Below are positions 8,427 to 14,833 of a DNA stretch of 16,064 bases, piece after piece (within the stretch, counting starts at the first letter, position 1; each line of letters opens with the position of its first letter). The position numbers and the translations under genes are program-made. Below the pieces are notes generated by a model. That model did not search any database. It was given only the letters and a program-made list of their open reading frames with translations, and was not told the origin of the DNA. The stretch is from Aliishimia sp965369035 (GTDB lineage Bacteria > Pseudomonadota > Alphaproteobacteria > Rhodobacterales > Rhodobacteraceae): the NCBI GenBank assembly GCA_965369035.1, contig CBDUPF010000056.1, forward strand, positions 1 through 16,064, given 5' to 3'.

Positions 8427-9257
8427 CTACTTGTCGTCCCGCAAAAGGATGATCTCCAGCCGGTTGTTGCGGACGGACATCGGATCCTGGACCACCGGTT
8501 CGCGGTCCGCGTGACCGGTGACGCGGCGCAGCCGTTCGGAGGGCAGACCAACTTCGCCGAGCAACTCGCGCATCGCGCCGGCACGTGCTGCAGACAGCTC
8601 CCAGATCGTGCTGTGGGCGGTGACGACGGGCTCCGCGGAAACATGACCTTCCACCGCGACCCCGTTGGTCACCGATTTCGACACGTTGCTGATCAGCCGC
8701 GCCAGGTCCATGAGTATCGGGCTCGGCGTCGCGCTGGCCGTCTCGAACAGCGGGATGCCGTCGAGGTCGAAGAGCTCGATCACCAGTCCCTCGTCGGTCA
8801 CCCGCGTGATGATGTGCTTCATCAGGTTCTCTTCGACGACGGATTCACCGCCGCGTCCTTGCAGAGCCTCTTCGATTGCGCGGAACTGTTCATCGAAACC
8901 GGTTCCGGATTCACCGAGTGTCCCGCGGGACTTGTTCTGCTCGCTGTGGGTCTTCAGGGTCGCCCCCTGACCGTTGCGCGCCAGAACTTCTTCGGAAAAG
9001 ATGCTCTCGCCGCCGAACACGCCATCGCCGCCGCCGGAGACCCGTGAGACAGAGATCGTCGGAGCGAAGTAGTCCGCGATTCCCTTGCGTTGTTTTTCAG
9101 TCGTTGCGTTCAAGAGCCACATCAACATGAAGAAAGCCATCATCGCAGTGACGAAGTCGGCATAAGCCACTTTCCAGGCACCACCATGGTGCCCGTCTCC
9201 GCCGGATTTCTTGACTCTCTTTATGATAATGGGCGCGACATTGCTTTGCGCGCTCAT
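8427..9257 (-). CDS. motB: MotB, flagellar stator protein with OmpA-like peptidoglycan-binding domain
   Basis: A 276-residue stator subunit. The short cytoplasmic N-terminus is followed by GAWKVAYADFVTAMMAFFML (25-44), a single transmembrane helix with the essential proton-binding Asp at residue 34. The periplasmic part ends in an OmpA-like domain (about 145-270) with LSAARAGAMRELL (221-233), VTGHADREPV (246-255) and RNNRLEI (263-269). MotB pairs with MotA in the inner membrane and anchors the stator to peptidoglycan. The usual GHTD of the domain reads GHVS at 204-207. ATG 9257 follows a GGTGGTGG stretch, so it is preferred over a TTG four codons upstream. No motA lies beside it. It is the first gene of the minus-strand flagellar run, 89 bases before flgE. 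Confidence 0.95.
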   Translation of the reverse strand: MSAQSNVAPIIIKRVKKSGGDGHHGGAWKVAYADFVTAMMAFFMLMWLLNATTEKQRKGIADYFAPTISVSRVSGGGDGVFGGESIFSEEVLARNGQGATLKTHSEQNKSRGTLGESGTGFDEQFRAIEEALQGRGGESVVEENLMKHIITRVTDEGLVIELFDLDGIPLFETASATPSPILMDLARLISNVSKSVTNGVAVEGHVSAEPVVTAHSTIWELSAARAGAMRELLGEVGLPSERLRRVTGHADREPVVQDPMSVRNNRLEIILLRDDK

Positions 9258-9302
9258 ATCCACCACCAATTTTTCACCCGGGGTCAGTCATACCCGGCAG
9301 GT

Positions 9303-9318
9303 GTTACTTGTGACTTAA
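9303..9318 (-). promoter_or_regulatory. CtrA-like binding site between motB and the MFS gene
   Basis: Read on the minus strand, TTAA-GTCACAA-GTAAC matches TTAA-N7-TTAAC at 8 of 9 fixed positions. It lies about 45-60 bases before the motB ATG and just before the earliest MFS start (9328), in the only divergent gap beside the flagellar operon. This position suits control of motB and possibly of the MFS gene. Binding is inferred from the motif only. Confidence 0.5.
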
Positions 9319-9327
9319 CAATTAGGA

Positions 9328-10599
9328 ATGTCGCTATTCTGCTTGCGGTGGGCGAGGCTTTCGCGACAACTGCCAGCCGTGTCCCGACCCGAAGATATCC
9401 TCGACAGCCGCTATTCCTGGCTTCGCCTCGTCCTGACCCTCGTGGTCGCCGTCGTGGCCAATTCCGGCATGTGGATGGTGATCGCCGTGCTGCCGAACAT
9501 CGAAAGCGATTTCGGAGCTTCCCGAGCGTCGGCCACCATGCCCTATACGCTCACCATGCTGGGCTTCGCGCTGGGCAACCTGCTGGCGGGGCGCATGATC
9601 GACAGGTTGGGTGTTACGATCACGCTGCAGGTCGCGGGGGTGGTTCTTGGTGCGTCCTATGCGCTGGCGGCGCTGGCGCCCGATATCGCGGTCCTGTCGG
9701 GTCTGCACCTTGTCCTTGGACTTGGTGCGGCGGTGGGGTTCGGTCCCCTGATTGCCGATATCTCGCACTGGTTCCACCGGCAGCGCGGCCTGGCCGTGGC
9801 GCTTGTGGCTTCGGGAAACTACCTCTCCGGCGCGATCTGGCCCAACGTTCTCTCGGGCGTGCTGGAAGCTGATGGCTGGCGCGGCGTCTATTTCGCGATG
9901 GCGGCGATCGTGCTGGTCGTGGTGCCCCTGTCGTTCACCCTGCGGCGGCGGGTGCCGGTCGGTGCCCATGAAGCGGTGGAGGCGGAATCGCTCGCCCGGG
10001 CTGCGACCACCGGGCTTTCGTCGCGCACGCTGGCCCTTCTGCTCGGGCTGGCCGGGATCGGCTGCTGCGTGGCGATGTCCATGCCACAGGTCCACATCGT
10101 GGCCTATTGCGTGGGGCTGGGCTACGGTCCCGCGGTCGGCCACCAGATGCTGTCGCTGATGTTGTTGGGCGGGGTCGTCTCCCGCATCATCTCCGGGCTC
10201 ATCGCCGATCGGTTGGGTGGCGTGCGCACGCTGCTGCTGGGGTCGGTCCTGCAATGTGTGGCGCTGGTGCTCTATCTGCCATCGGACGCGCTGGTGCCGC
10301 TCTATGTCGTGTCGCTGGTCTTCGGACTCAGCCAGGGCGGAATCGTGCCCTCCTACGCGCTCGTGGTGCGTGAATACATGCCCGCCAGGGAAGCCGGGGC
10401 GCGCGTGGGCTTCGTGCTGATGATGACCATTCTCGGCATGGCGCTGGGCGGCTGGGCCTCTGGCTGGATCTACGACCTGACCGGATCCTACCGGGCGGCC
10501 TTTCTCAACGGGATCGCGTGGAACGGGCTCAACATCGCGATCATGCTCTGGCTCCTGTCGCGGACCCGGCCGCGCGTTCCCCGAACCCAGGCGGCCTGA
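9328..10599 (+). CDS. MFS transporter, monocarboxylate/OFA-like
   Basis: A 423-residue protein with about 12 hydrophobic segments in two halves. Loop 2-3 carries GRMIDRLG (88-95), a motif A variant, repeated in the second half as SGLIADRLGGVRTLL. The stretch WFHRQRGLAVALVASGNYLS (148-167) is the pattern of the monocarboxylate porter and oxalate/formate antiporter group, so an organic anion is the likely substrate; the exact one cannot be told. The start is uncertain: ATG 9328 has AGGA directly abutting it with no spacer, while an in-frame GTG at 9379 would give a 406-residue protein beginning before RPEDILDSRY. It is transcribed away from motB and converges with the next gene, with 10 bases between stops. 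It has no evident flagellar role. Confidence 0.85.
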   Translation: MSLFCLRWARLSRQLPAVSRPEDILDSRYSWLRLVLTLVVAVVANSGMWMVIAVLPNIESDFGASRASATMPYTLTMLGFALGNLLAGRMIDRLGVTITLQVAGVVLGASYALAALAPDIAVLSGLHLVLGLGAAVGFGPLIADISHWFHRQRGLAVALVASGNYLSGAIWPNVLSGVLEADGWRGVYFAMAAIVLVVVPLSFTLRRRVPVGAHEAVEAESLARAATTGLSSRTLALLLGLAGIGCCVAMSMPQVHIVAYCVGLGYGPAVGHQMLSLMLLGGVVSRIISGLIADRLGGVRTLLLGSVLQCVALVLYLPSDALVPLYVVSLVFGLSQGGIVPSYALVVREYMPAREAGARVGFVLMMTILGMALGGWASGWIYDLTGSYRAAFLNGIAWNGLNIAIMLWLLSRTRPRVPRTQAA

Positions 10600-10609
10600 G
10601 CGGGCCGGA

Positions 10610-11206
10610 TCACTCGGCGTCGGCGTCGGCGTCGGTGTCGGAGGCGGCCGGCCGCGCCGGATCGCCCCGGACATGTTCGATCGGGTAGACATGAAGCAGG
10701 TAGAGATAGAAGAAGCCCAGCGAGATCGTCAGGATGATCACCCCCAGCACCGGGGAAGAGACCTTCAGCCCCTTGCCCGACAACTCCAGATCCGTGTTCA
10801 GTCCGGGATCACCGGCTGTTGCCCGCATCGCCCGCCAGAACTGGATCGCGGCAAAGGCCAACCCTGCCAGCACCAATGCGATCACCATCCAGAAGCTGAC
10901 CATGGTGGACGTCATCTGCCATTCGAACACACGCCGGTTGTAGTCGAGCAGCGCGATGTGATCGTCATAGATCGCCTGACCCAGCGCCGTGCGCATCTCG
11001 TCCGTGGCGGCATAACCCAGCCGCGTTCCCGCCGCGCCGGAACCCGCAGCGGGCGGGACGGGAACGCCGCCTTGCGCACCTTCGGTCACGCGCCGTTCGT
11101 ATTCCTCGTAGGTGATGCCGCCGGCATTCGACAGCGACGGCACGTTCTGCTGCGCGGCAAGCGGCAGAGCCAGCCAGACAAGCGCGATGACCAGAATCGC
11201 GCGCAT
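10610..11206 (-). CDS. Conserved-looking membrane protein of unknown function (second gene of a pair)
   Basis: I do not recognise this 198-residue protein. It has an N-terminal signal segment (1-18, ending LPLAA), a Gly/Pro/Ala-rich stretch (44-62), and a helical region with DDHIALLDYNRRVFEWQ (81-97). Two transmembrane segments follow (about 102-124 and 151-173), joined by a loop of about 26 residues with LNTDLELSGKGLKVS (137-151). The predicted topology places the first part and the acidic tail (DTDADADAE) outside the cytoplasm. The tail is encoded by a TCGGCG-type hexamer repeat. ATG 11206 overlaps the stop of the upstream gene as TGATG, so the two are translationally coupled. GTG 11209 is an alternative start. 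The pair probably forms one envelope complex, but no function is visible. Confidence 0.75.
   Translation of the reverse strand: MRAILVIALVWLALPLAAQQNVPSLSNAGGITYEEYERRVTEGAQGGVPVPPAAGSGAAGTRLGYAATDEMRTALGQAIYDDHIALLDYNRRVFEWQMTSTMVSFWMVIALVLAGLAFAAIQFWRAMRATAGDPGLNTDLELSGKGLKVSSPVLGVIILTISLGFFYLYLLHVYPIEHVRGDPARPAASDTDADADAE
10614..10641. repeat. TCGGCG hexamer repeat in the 3' end of the membrane-protein gene
   Basis: About four and a half tandem copies of TCGGCG, one with a single base change (TCGGTG), encode the alternating Asp-Ala tail of the minus-strand protein. A six-base unit keeps the reading frame if copies are lost or gained. Confidence 0.7.
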
Positions 11207-12054
11207 CACAGGCCGTCCAGCAGGTTGCCGATGGTCTTGCGGCGCCGGTCCAGCACCTCGTAGACGGTCGGATTGTCGGCCTGCTCCTGCTGCATGTACT
11301 GGTCGAACTCGTCACCGTCGCCCATCAGCCGCATGATGTCGAAACCCATCATCAACGTCATATGGCCGAGCCAACGTTCGAGCTGGCCAACCCATTCCGC
11401 ATCGACCCCGCCCACATCGACCGGCGGCGGGACGTTGGCGAGGTTCTGCATGGGCTGCATGTTGTCGCCGGGCAGATCGAAATTGTCCGGCAGGGCAGGG
11501 GTTACACGCGTAAAGAGGTCACGATTCAGCATCGGTCGCAACCGGTCAGCCGGGAGCAGCGGACGCATGGTCCGGATGTCGGCGGGCGCATTGCCACCGG
11601 TGGAGGGGCGCGGAAGGATCGCCCCGGGGATCACCTGCAGCATCGCCGTCCCCATCGGGTTCTCGGCAAAGCGCAACTGCGCCGGCTGAACCGTCTGGTG
11701 CCGCACGTTACGGCTCTGGTCGACGATCTGGATACGGATGGCGTCGATGTCGCCAGGCGTCCGCAGCGTGAACTCCGCCGTCGCCTGCCCCTCGCCACGA
11801 TAGAGGATGGAGCCGCTGGCAGCATATCCCGGTGCAGGCGATCCGTCCTTCATCGGGCGCGCGAACATGTACGCGCCGGCCGGGTCTTCGATCAGGTAGT
11901 ACCACTGTACCCGTATCTGGTTGCCCGTCTTGATGACCGCGGGTCCGGCCGGCCAGGTGACGACATCGCCAAGCCGATCCGCCTGTGCGGGCAGAGTGCC
12001 CAGGATCAGAATCGCGGCCGAAAGAATGCGTTGCAACACGTCTGCACCCCTCAT
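11206..12054 (-). CDS. Exported protein of unknown function (first gene of a pair)
   Basis: I do not recognise this 282-residue protein. It begins with a signal peptide (about 1-25, ending LPAQA). The N-terminal half (about 27-140) is rich in alternating hydrophobic residues, for example NQIRVQWYYLIED, EGQATAEFTLRTPGDIDAIR and IRIQIVDQSRNVRH, which suggests a beta-sandwich domain. The middle is Pro-rich (about 150-215), and the C-terminal part looks helical, with Met-rich HMTLMMGFDIMRLMGDGDE and a charged end. It is probably periplasmic or envelope-associated. ATG 12054 has CCGGAAACA immediately upstream, an acceptable ribosome binding site. The stop overlaps the start of the membrane-protein gene as TGATG. 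trhO ends 86 bases upstream on the same strand. The intervening bases show no gene or convincing promoter. Confidence 0.75.
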   Translation of the reverse strand: MRGADVLQRILSAAILILGTLPAQADRLGDVVTWPAGPAVIKTGNQIRVQWYYLIEDPAGAYMFARPMKDGSPAPGYAASGSILYRGEGQATAEFTLRTPGDIDAIRIQIVDQSRNVRHQTVQPAQLRFAENPMGTAMLQVIPGAILPRPSTGGNAPADIRTMRPLLPADRLRPMLNRDLFTRVTPALPDNFDLPGDNMQPMQNLANVPPPVDVGGVDAEWVGQLERWLGHMTLMMGFDIMRLMGDGDEFDQYMQQEQADNPTVYEVLDRRRKTIGNLLDGL

Positions 12055-12140
12055 TGTTTCCGGTCCAGACTTGCATGAAACGCTGAACTGCCGAAGAAAA
12101 ACTGCAATCTGCGCGTGCGGCTTTTTGCCCGACCGACCTG

Positions 12141-13037
12141 TCAGAGGTGGCTTTCGCCCCGCGCTTTCGCCAGCTCGATCTGGCGCTGGCGTTCGCGGAA
12201 CCGGGCCTTGTCGCTGTCGCTCGTCTCGTTCACGCAGTGATGGCAGCTCACCCCCTGCTCGTATTCGGGGCGCGCGCGGTCCTCGGGCAGAATCGGGCGG
12301 CGACAGGCATGGCACAGCTCGTGCGGCCCCTCCACCAACCCGTGCCCGACGCTGACCCTGCCGTCAAAGACGAAGCATTCGCCCTGCCACGTGCTTCCGT
12401 CCGCCGGCACCTCCTCCAGGTATTTCAGGATCCCGCCCTTGAGGTGGTAGACCTCCTCGACCCCCTGAGCCAGCAGCCAGTTCGTGGATTTCTCGCAGCG
12501 GATCCCGCCGGTGCAGAACATTGCGATCTTCTTGTTGTGAAACCGCGCCTTGTTCGCCTCCCACCAGGCCGGAAACTGGCCGAAGCTTTGCGTGTTCGGG
12601 TCGACCGCGCCCTCGAAACTGCCAATCGCCACCTCGTAATCGTTGCGCGTGTCGATCACCGCCACCTCCGGGTCCCGGATCAGGTCGTTCCAGTCGGCGG
12701 GTTCCACGTAGTGCCCGACCCGTGCGCGCGGATCGACATCCGGCTGACCCATGGTGACGATCTCGCGCTTGAGCCGCACCTTCAACTTGCGGAAGGGCAT
12801 TTCGCGCGCCGCGCTCTGCTTCCATTCCATGTCCGCGCAGCCGGGCAGGGCGCGGATATGGGCAAGAACCGCGTCGACCCCGGCCCGCGACCCCGCGATG
12901 GTCCCATTGATCCCCTCTCGCGCCAGAAGCAGCGTGCCGCGCACGCCGGACGCCTCGCACAGCTCCGCCAGCGGCGGCTTCAGCGCCGCCGGATCCTCGA
13001 ACCGGGTGAAGTGATAAAGTGCGGCCACGGTGAACAT
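12141..13037 (-). CDS. trhO: TrhO, tRNA uridine(34) hydroxylase (rhodanese-family, UPF0176)
   Basis: A 298-residue protein. The N-terminal acylphosphatase-like part contains TLLLAREGINGTIAGS (35-50), and MPFRKLKVRLKREIVTMG (80-97) follows. The rhodanese domain shows AVIDTRNDYEVAIGSFEGA (126-144) and the catalytic loop FCTGGIRCEKST (174-185) with C175 and C181. The C-terminus has two CxxC pairs (C242/C245 and C265/C268) before a charged helix. TrhO performs oxygen-dependent 5-hydroxylation of U34 in wobble-modified tRNAs in the cytoplasm. Length and motif order fit the family fully. ATG 13037 lies in a 108-base divergent gap with pncA. The link to the two envelope genes downstream is probably only adjacency. 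Confidence 0.95.
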   Translation of the reverse strand: MFTVAALYHFTRFEDPAALKPPLAELCEASGVRGTLLLAREGINGTIAGSRAGVDAVLAHIRALPGCADMEWKQSAAREMPFRKLKVRLKREIVTMGQPDVDPRARVGHYVEPADWNDLIRDPEVAVIDTRNDYEVAIGSFEGAVDPNTQSFGQFPAWWEANKARFHNKKIAMFCTGGIRCEKSTNWLLAQGVEEVYHLKGGILKYLEEVPADGSTWQGECFVFDGRVSVGHGLVEGPHELCHACRRPILPEDRARPEYEQGVSCHHCVNETSDSDKARFRERQRQIELAKARGESHL

Positions 13038-13089
13038 GCGCGCTCATCTACGCCTGCCCCGGCATCGCTTCAAGCCCGGCATGGCGGCT

Positions 13090-13117
13090 TTCCAAGCCGT
13101 GCCCGGCTGCCTACAGT
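13090..13117 (+). promoter_or_regulatory. Weak candidate sigma70-type promoter for pncA
   Basis: TTCCAA (13090-13095) and TACAGT (13112-13117) are 16 bases apart and lie about 30 bases before the pncA ATG, inside the divergent trhO-pncA gap. The match to consensus is weak. A bulged hairpin (roughly 13075-13107, arms GGCA..CGGCTT and AAGCCGTGCC) overlaps it. Confidence 0.22.
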
Positions 13118-13145
13118 GCCTGCGACAAGCAACCGGAGTTCGCCC

Positions 13146-13742
13146 ATGAGCCGCGCCCTGATCGTGATCGACGTGCAAAACGACTTCTGCCCCGGCGGTG
13201 CGCTTGCCGTTCCGGAGGGCGACGAAATCGTGCCCGGCATCAACGCGCTGATGGACGATTTTCCGGTCGTGATCCTGACCCAGGACTGGCACCCGGCGGG
13301 CCATTCGTCCTTTGCATCCTCGCATTCCGGCACATCGCCCTACGAGACGACGCAGATGGCGTATGGCACGCAGGTGCTCTGGCCCGACCATTGCATCCAA
13401 GGGGCGCTCGGTGCTGCATTCCACGCCGAATTGCGTACCGTCCCCGCGAACATGATCGTCCGCAAGGGCATGAACCCCGCCATCGACAGCTACTCCGCCT
13501 TCTTCGAGAACGACCGCGAAACCCCGACGGGCCTCGAAGGCTACCTCCGCACCCGCGGCATCACGGATCTCACCATGGTGGGCCTCGCCACCGACTTCTG
13601 CGTCAACTTCTCCGCCGTTGATGCGGCGAAGCTCGGGTTCACCGTGACCGTCCGCGAAGATCTCTGCCGCGCCATCGACCTCGACGGCTCGCTGGCCGCG
13701 GCGCGTGAGGGGATGCGCGAGGCGGGCGTATTGTTGAAGTAG
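13146..13742 (+). CDS. pncA: PncA, nicotinamidase
   Basis: A 198-residue isochorismatase-fold hydrolase. The catalytic triad is visible as D9 (ALIVIDVQNDFCPGGALAV, residues 4-22), K107 (IVRKGMNPAIDSYS) and C152 (GLATDFCVNFSA). Metal ligands fit D47 and H49 in QDWHPAGHSSF and H82 in WPDHC. The enzyme deamidates nicotinamide to nicotinate for NAD salvage in the cytoplasm, feeding PncB, which is encoded about 1.1 kb downstream on the same strand. Length is usual for bacterial PncA. GGAG at 13134-13137 is 8 bases upstream of ATG 13146. A pncA-pncB pairing is common; here it is interrupted by a pncB remnant and an unknown gene. Confidence 0.96.
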   Translation: MSRALIVIDVQNDFCPGGALAVPEGDEIVPGINALMDDFPVVILTQDWHPAGHSSFASSHSGTSPYETTQMAYGTQVLWPDHCIQGALGAAFHAELRTVPANMIVRKGMNPAIDSYSAFFENDRETPTGLEGYLRTRGITDLTMVGLATDFCVNFSAVDAAKLGFTVTVREDLCRAIDLDGSLAAAREGMREAGVLLK

Positions 13743-13768
13743 CTCGAGGCCGGTTCCCGTGCGCCTGA

Positions 13769-13784
13769 CGGACCGCAGTGTCCG
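13769..13784 (+). terminator. Weak hairpin after pncA
   Basis: CGGAC (13769-13773) and GTCCG (13780-13784) can pair around a six-base loop, followed by ATCCTTT. It lies 27 bases after the pncA stop. The stem is only five pairs, so it may not terminate transcription. Confidence 0.25.
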
Positions 13785-13874
13785 ATCCTTTGACGAGGAA
13801 TTCGCCGGCGTCCCCTGAATGTCTTGCCCCTGCTCGACATGGGTGTCACAAGGCCACGAACAGGAGAACCAGCA

Positions 13875-14039
13875 ATGGTCGGCATCGCCACCCGCGTCAG
13901 GAACCACCATTGGACGGCCGACGCGGGGCTCCAACCGAACAATGACACCGACATCTTCAGGCAGATCGCGCGCCGGTCGACCGGGCCGCGGGCGGCGTCG
14001 CGGAATGGTGTGAAAAACATGAGGGGTTTGCGGACATGA
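13875..14039 (+). pseudogene. pncB (fragment): Decayed duplicate of the pncB 5' end, fused to unrelated sequence
   Basis: The ATG at 13875 is preceded by CAGGAGAACC (13861-13870), the same as before the intact pncB (14820-14829). The first 30 codons align without gaps to the start of intact pncB: 13 of 30 residues are identical, including 9 of the first 13 (MVGIATRVRNHHW against MVDIAARVWNHKW), and the DTD that follows in PncB is also kept. Similarity fades after DTDIFRQ (about 13964). Weak upstream similarity reaches back to about 13820. The frame then continues through unrelated codons to TGA 14037-14039, overlapping the next gene start as ATGA, giving a 54-residue chimeric reading frame. 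It cannot encode an enzyme. It may act only as a translated leader for the next gene. The 13743-13874 stretch before it holds no other gene. Confidence 0.7.
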
Positions 14040-14641
14040 AGAGGCTCGAGGCGACCGTTGGCCGGTACAAGTTGATTGCGGGGCTCCTGCACGACGAGGG
14101 GGTGGCACACGCCTACCCGTCCCGCGACGGAAAGCAGCAAGCGCACCCGCGCAAGCAGTTCGGTCCCATCGCGAGTGCCGAAGGCCCGACGGCCGAGGCG
14201 GCAATGGCAAATCTCAAGGCGCTTCTGGACACGCGGGAGGCGGACGCGAAATCCGCGCGGCGTTACGACGAATACCTCAAGTTCCACGTCCCGACCGAAG
14301 CGGAATACTTCGAGGCCTACGACGTGCTGGTGCTGACTGACGCGGAGTTGAAAATGCTCCGCGCCCATGCCCAGGCGGGTGAGCAGGGTCTGACCGCAGT
14401 CCAGATCGCGCGGGCCGGAGGCTACAGGAACCGCGCCTCGGCGGGTGCGCTCTACGGTGCGGTCGGCCGCAAGTTCCAGACCTTCCTGGGGCTGGAGACG
14501 CCACGGCCGGAGTTGCGCGAGGAAGACGTCGCGACCGGGGTTCTGGCCACTGCCGGCGCAGCCCGTGAAGACGGCGAGAAATTCGTCTGGATCATGCACC
14601 CCGAGCTGCGCGCCGCCCTGGAGGGGCAGAGCCGGCACTGA
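14036..14641 (+). CDS. Unrecognised 201-residue protein inserted between pncA and pncB
   Basis: I do not recognise this protein with confidence. The N-terminal part (1-80) is charged and helical and includes SRDGKQQAHPRKQFG (29-43). A middle segment LTAVQIARAGGYRNRASAGA (119-138), continuing LYGAVGRKF, looks like a helix-turn-helix-type element. The end FVWIMHPELRAALEG (183-197) recalls a WxMxPEL-type tail I associate from memory with small domains in restriction-linked proteins. That resemblance is weak and is not a function call. No nuclease motif, signal peptide or membrane helix is seen. GAGGGG (14021-14026) lies 9 bases before ATG 14036, and the start overlaps the pncB-remnant stop as ATGA. 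The protein is probably cytoplasmic. Base composition looks like its neighbours. Confidence 0.7.
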   Translation: MKRLEATVGRYKLIAGLLHDEGVAHAYPSRDGKQQAHPRKQFGPIASAEGPTAEAAMANLKALLDTREADAKSARRYDEYLKFHVPTEAEYFEAYDVLVLTDAELKMLRAHAQAGEQGLTAVQIARAGGYRNRASAGALYGAVGRKFQTFLGLETPRPELREEDVATGVLATAGAAREDGEKFVWIMHPELRAALEGQSRH

Positions 14642-14833
14642 ACCGGCGCGACCCAGACAGGCGCGGCTCCTCTTTCAACGGCAGGCCCCGCGTCGTGAAA
14701 CCGCCCGGATCCGCCCTCGCAGATACGTCAGACCGCCCGGCTCGCCCCGACGACCGTTCGCGCGCGGCCGCTCATGCCCTTGCCTCGCCCCCGTGCCTTG
14801 CGGCACAACCATAGGGCAGCAGGAGAACCCGCC

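Noticed and set aside
10600..10612. Possible bidirectional terminator between the MFS gene and the convergent unknown gene
   Set aside because: Only 10 bases separate the stops; short GGCC arms can pair, but there is no U-rich tail on either strand.
11204..11209. Same CTGTGATG junction at flgL/flgI and at the unknown gene pair
   Set aside because: TGATG overlaps are common in tightly packed operons; eight shared bases do not show a shared origin.
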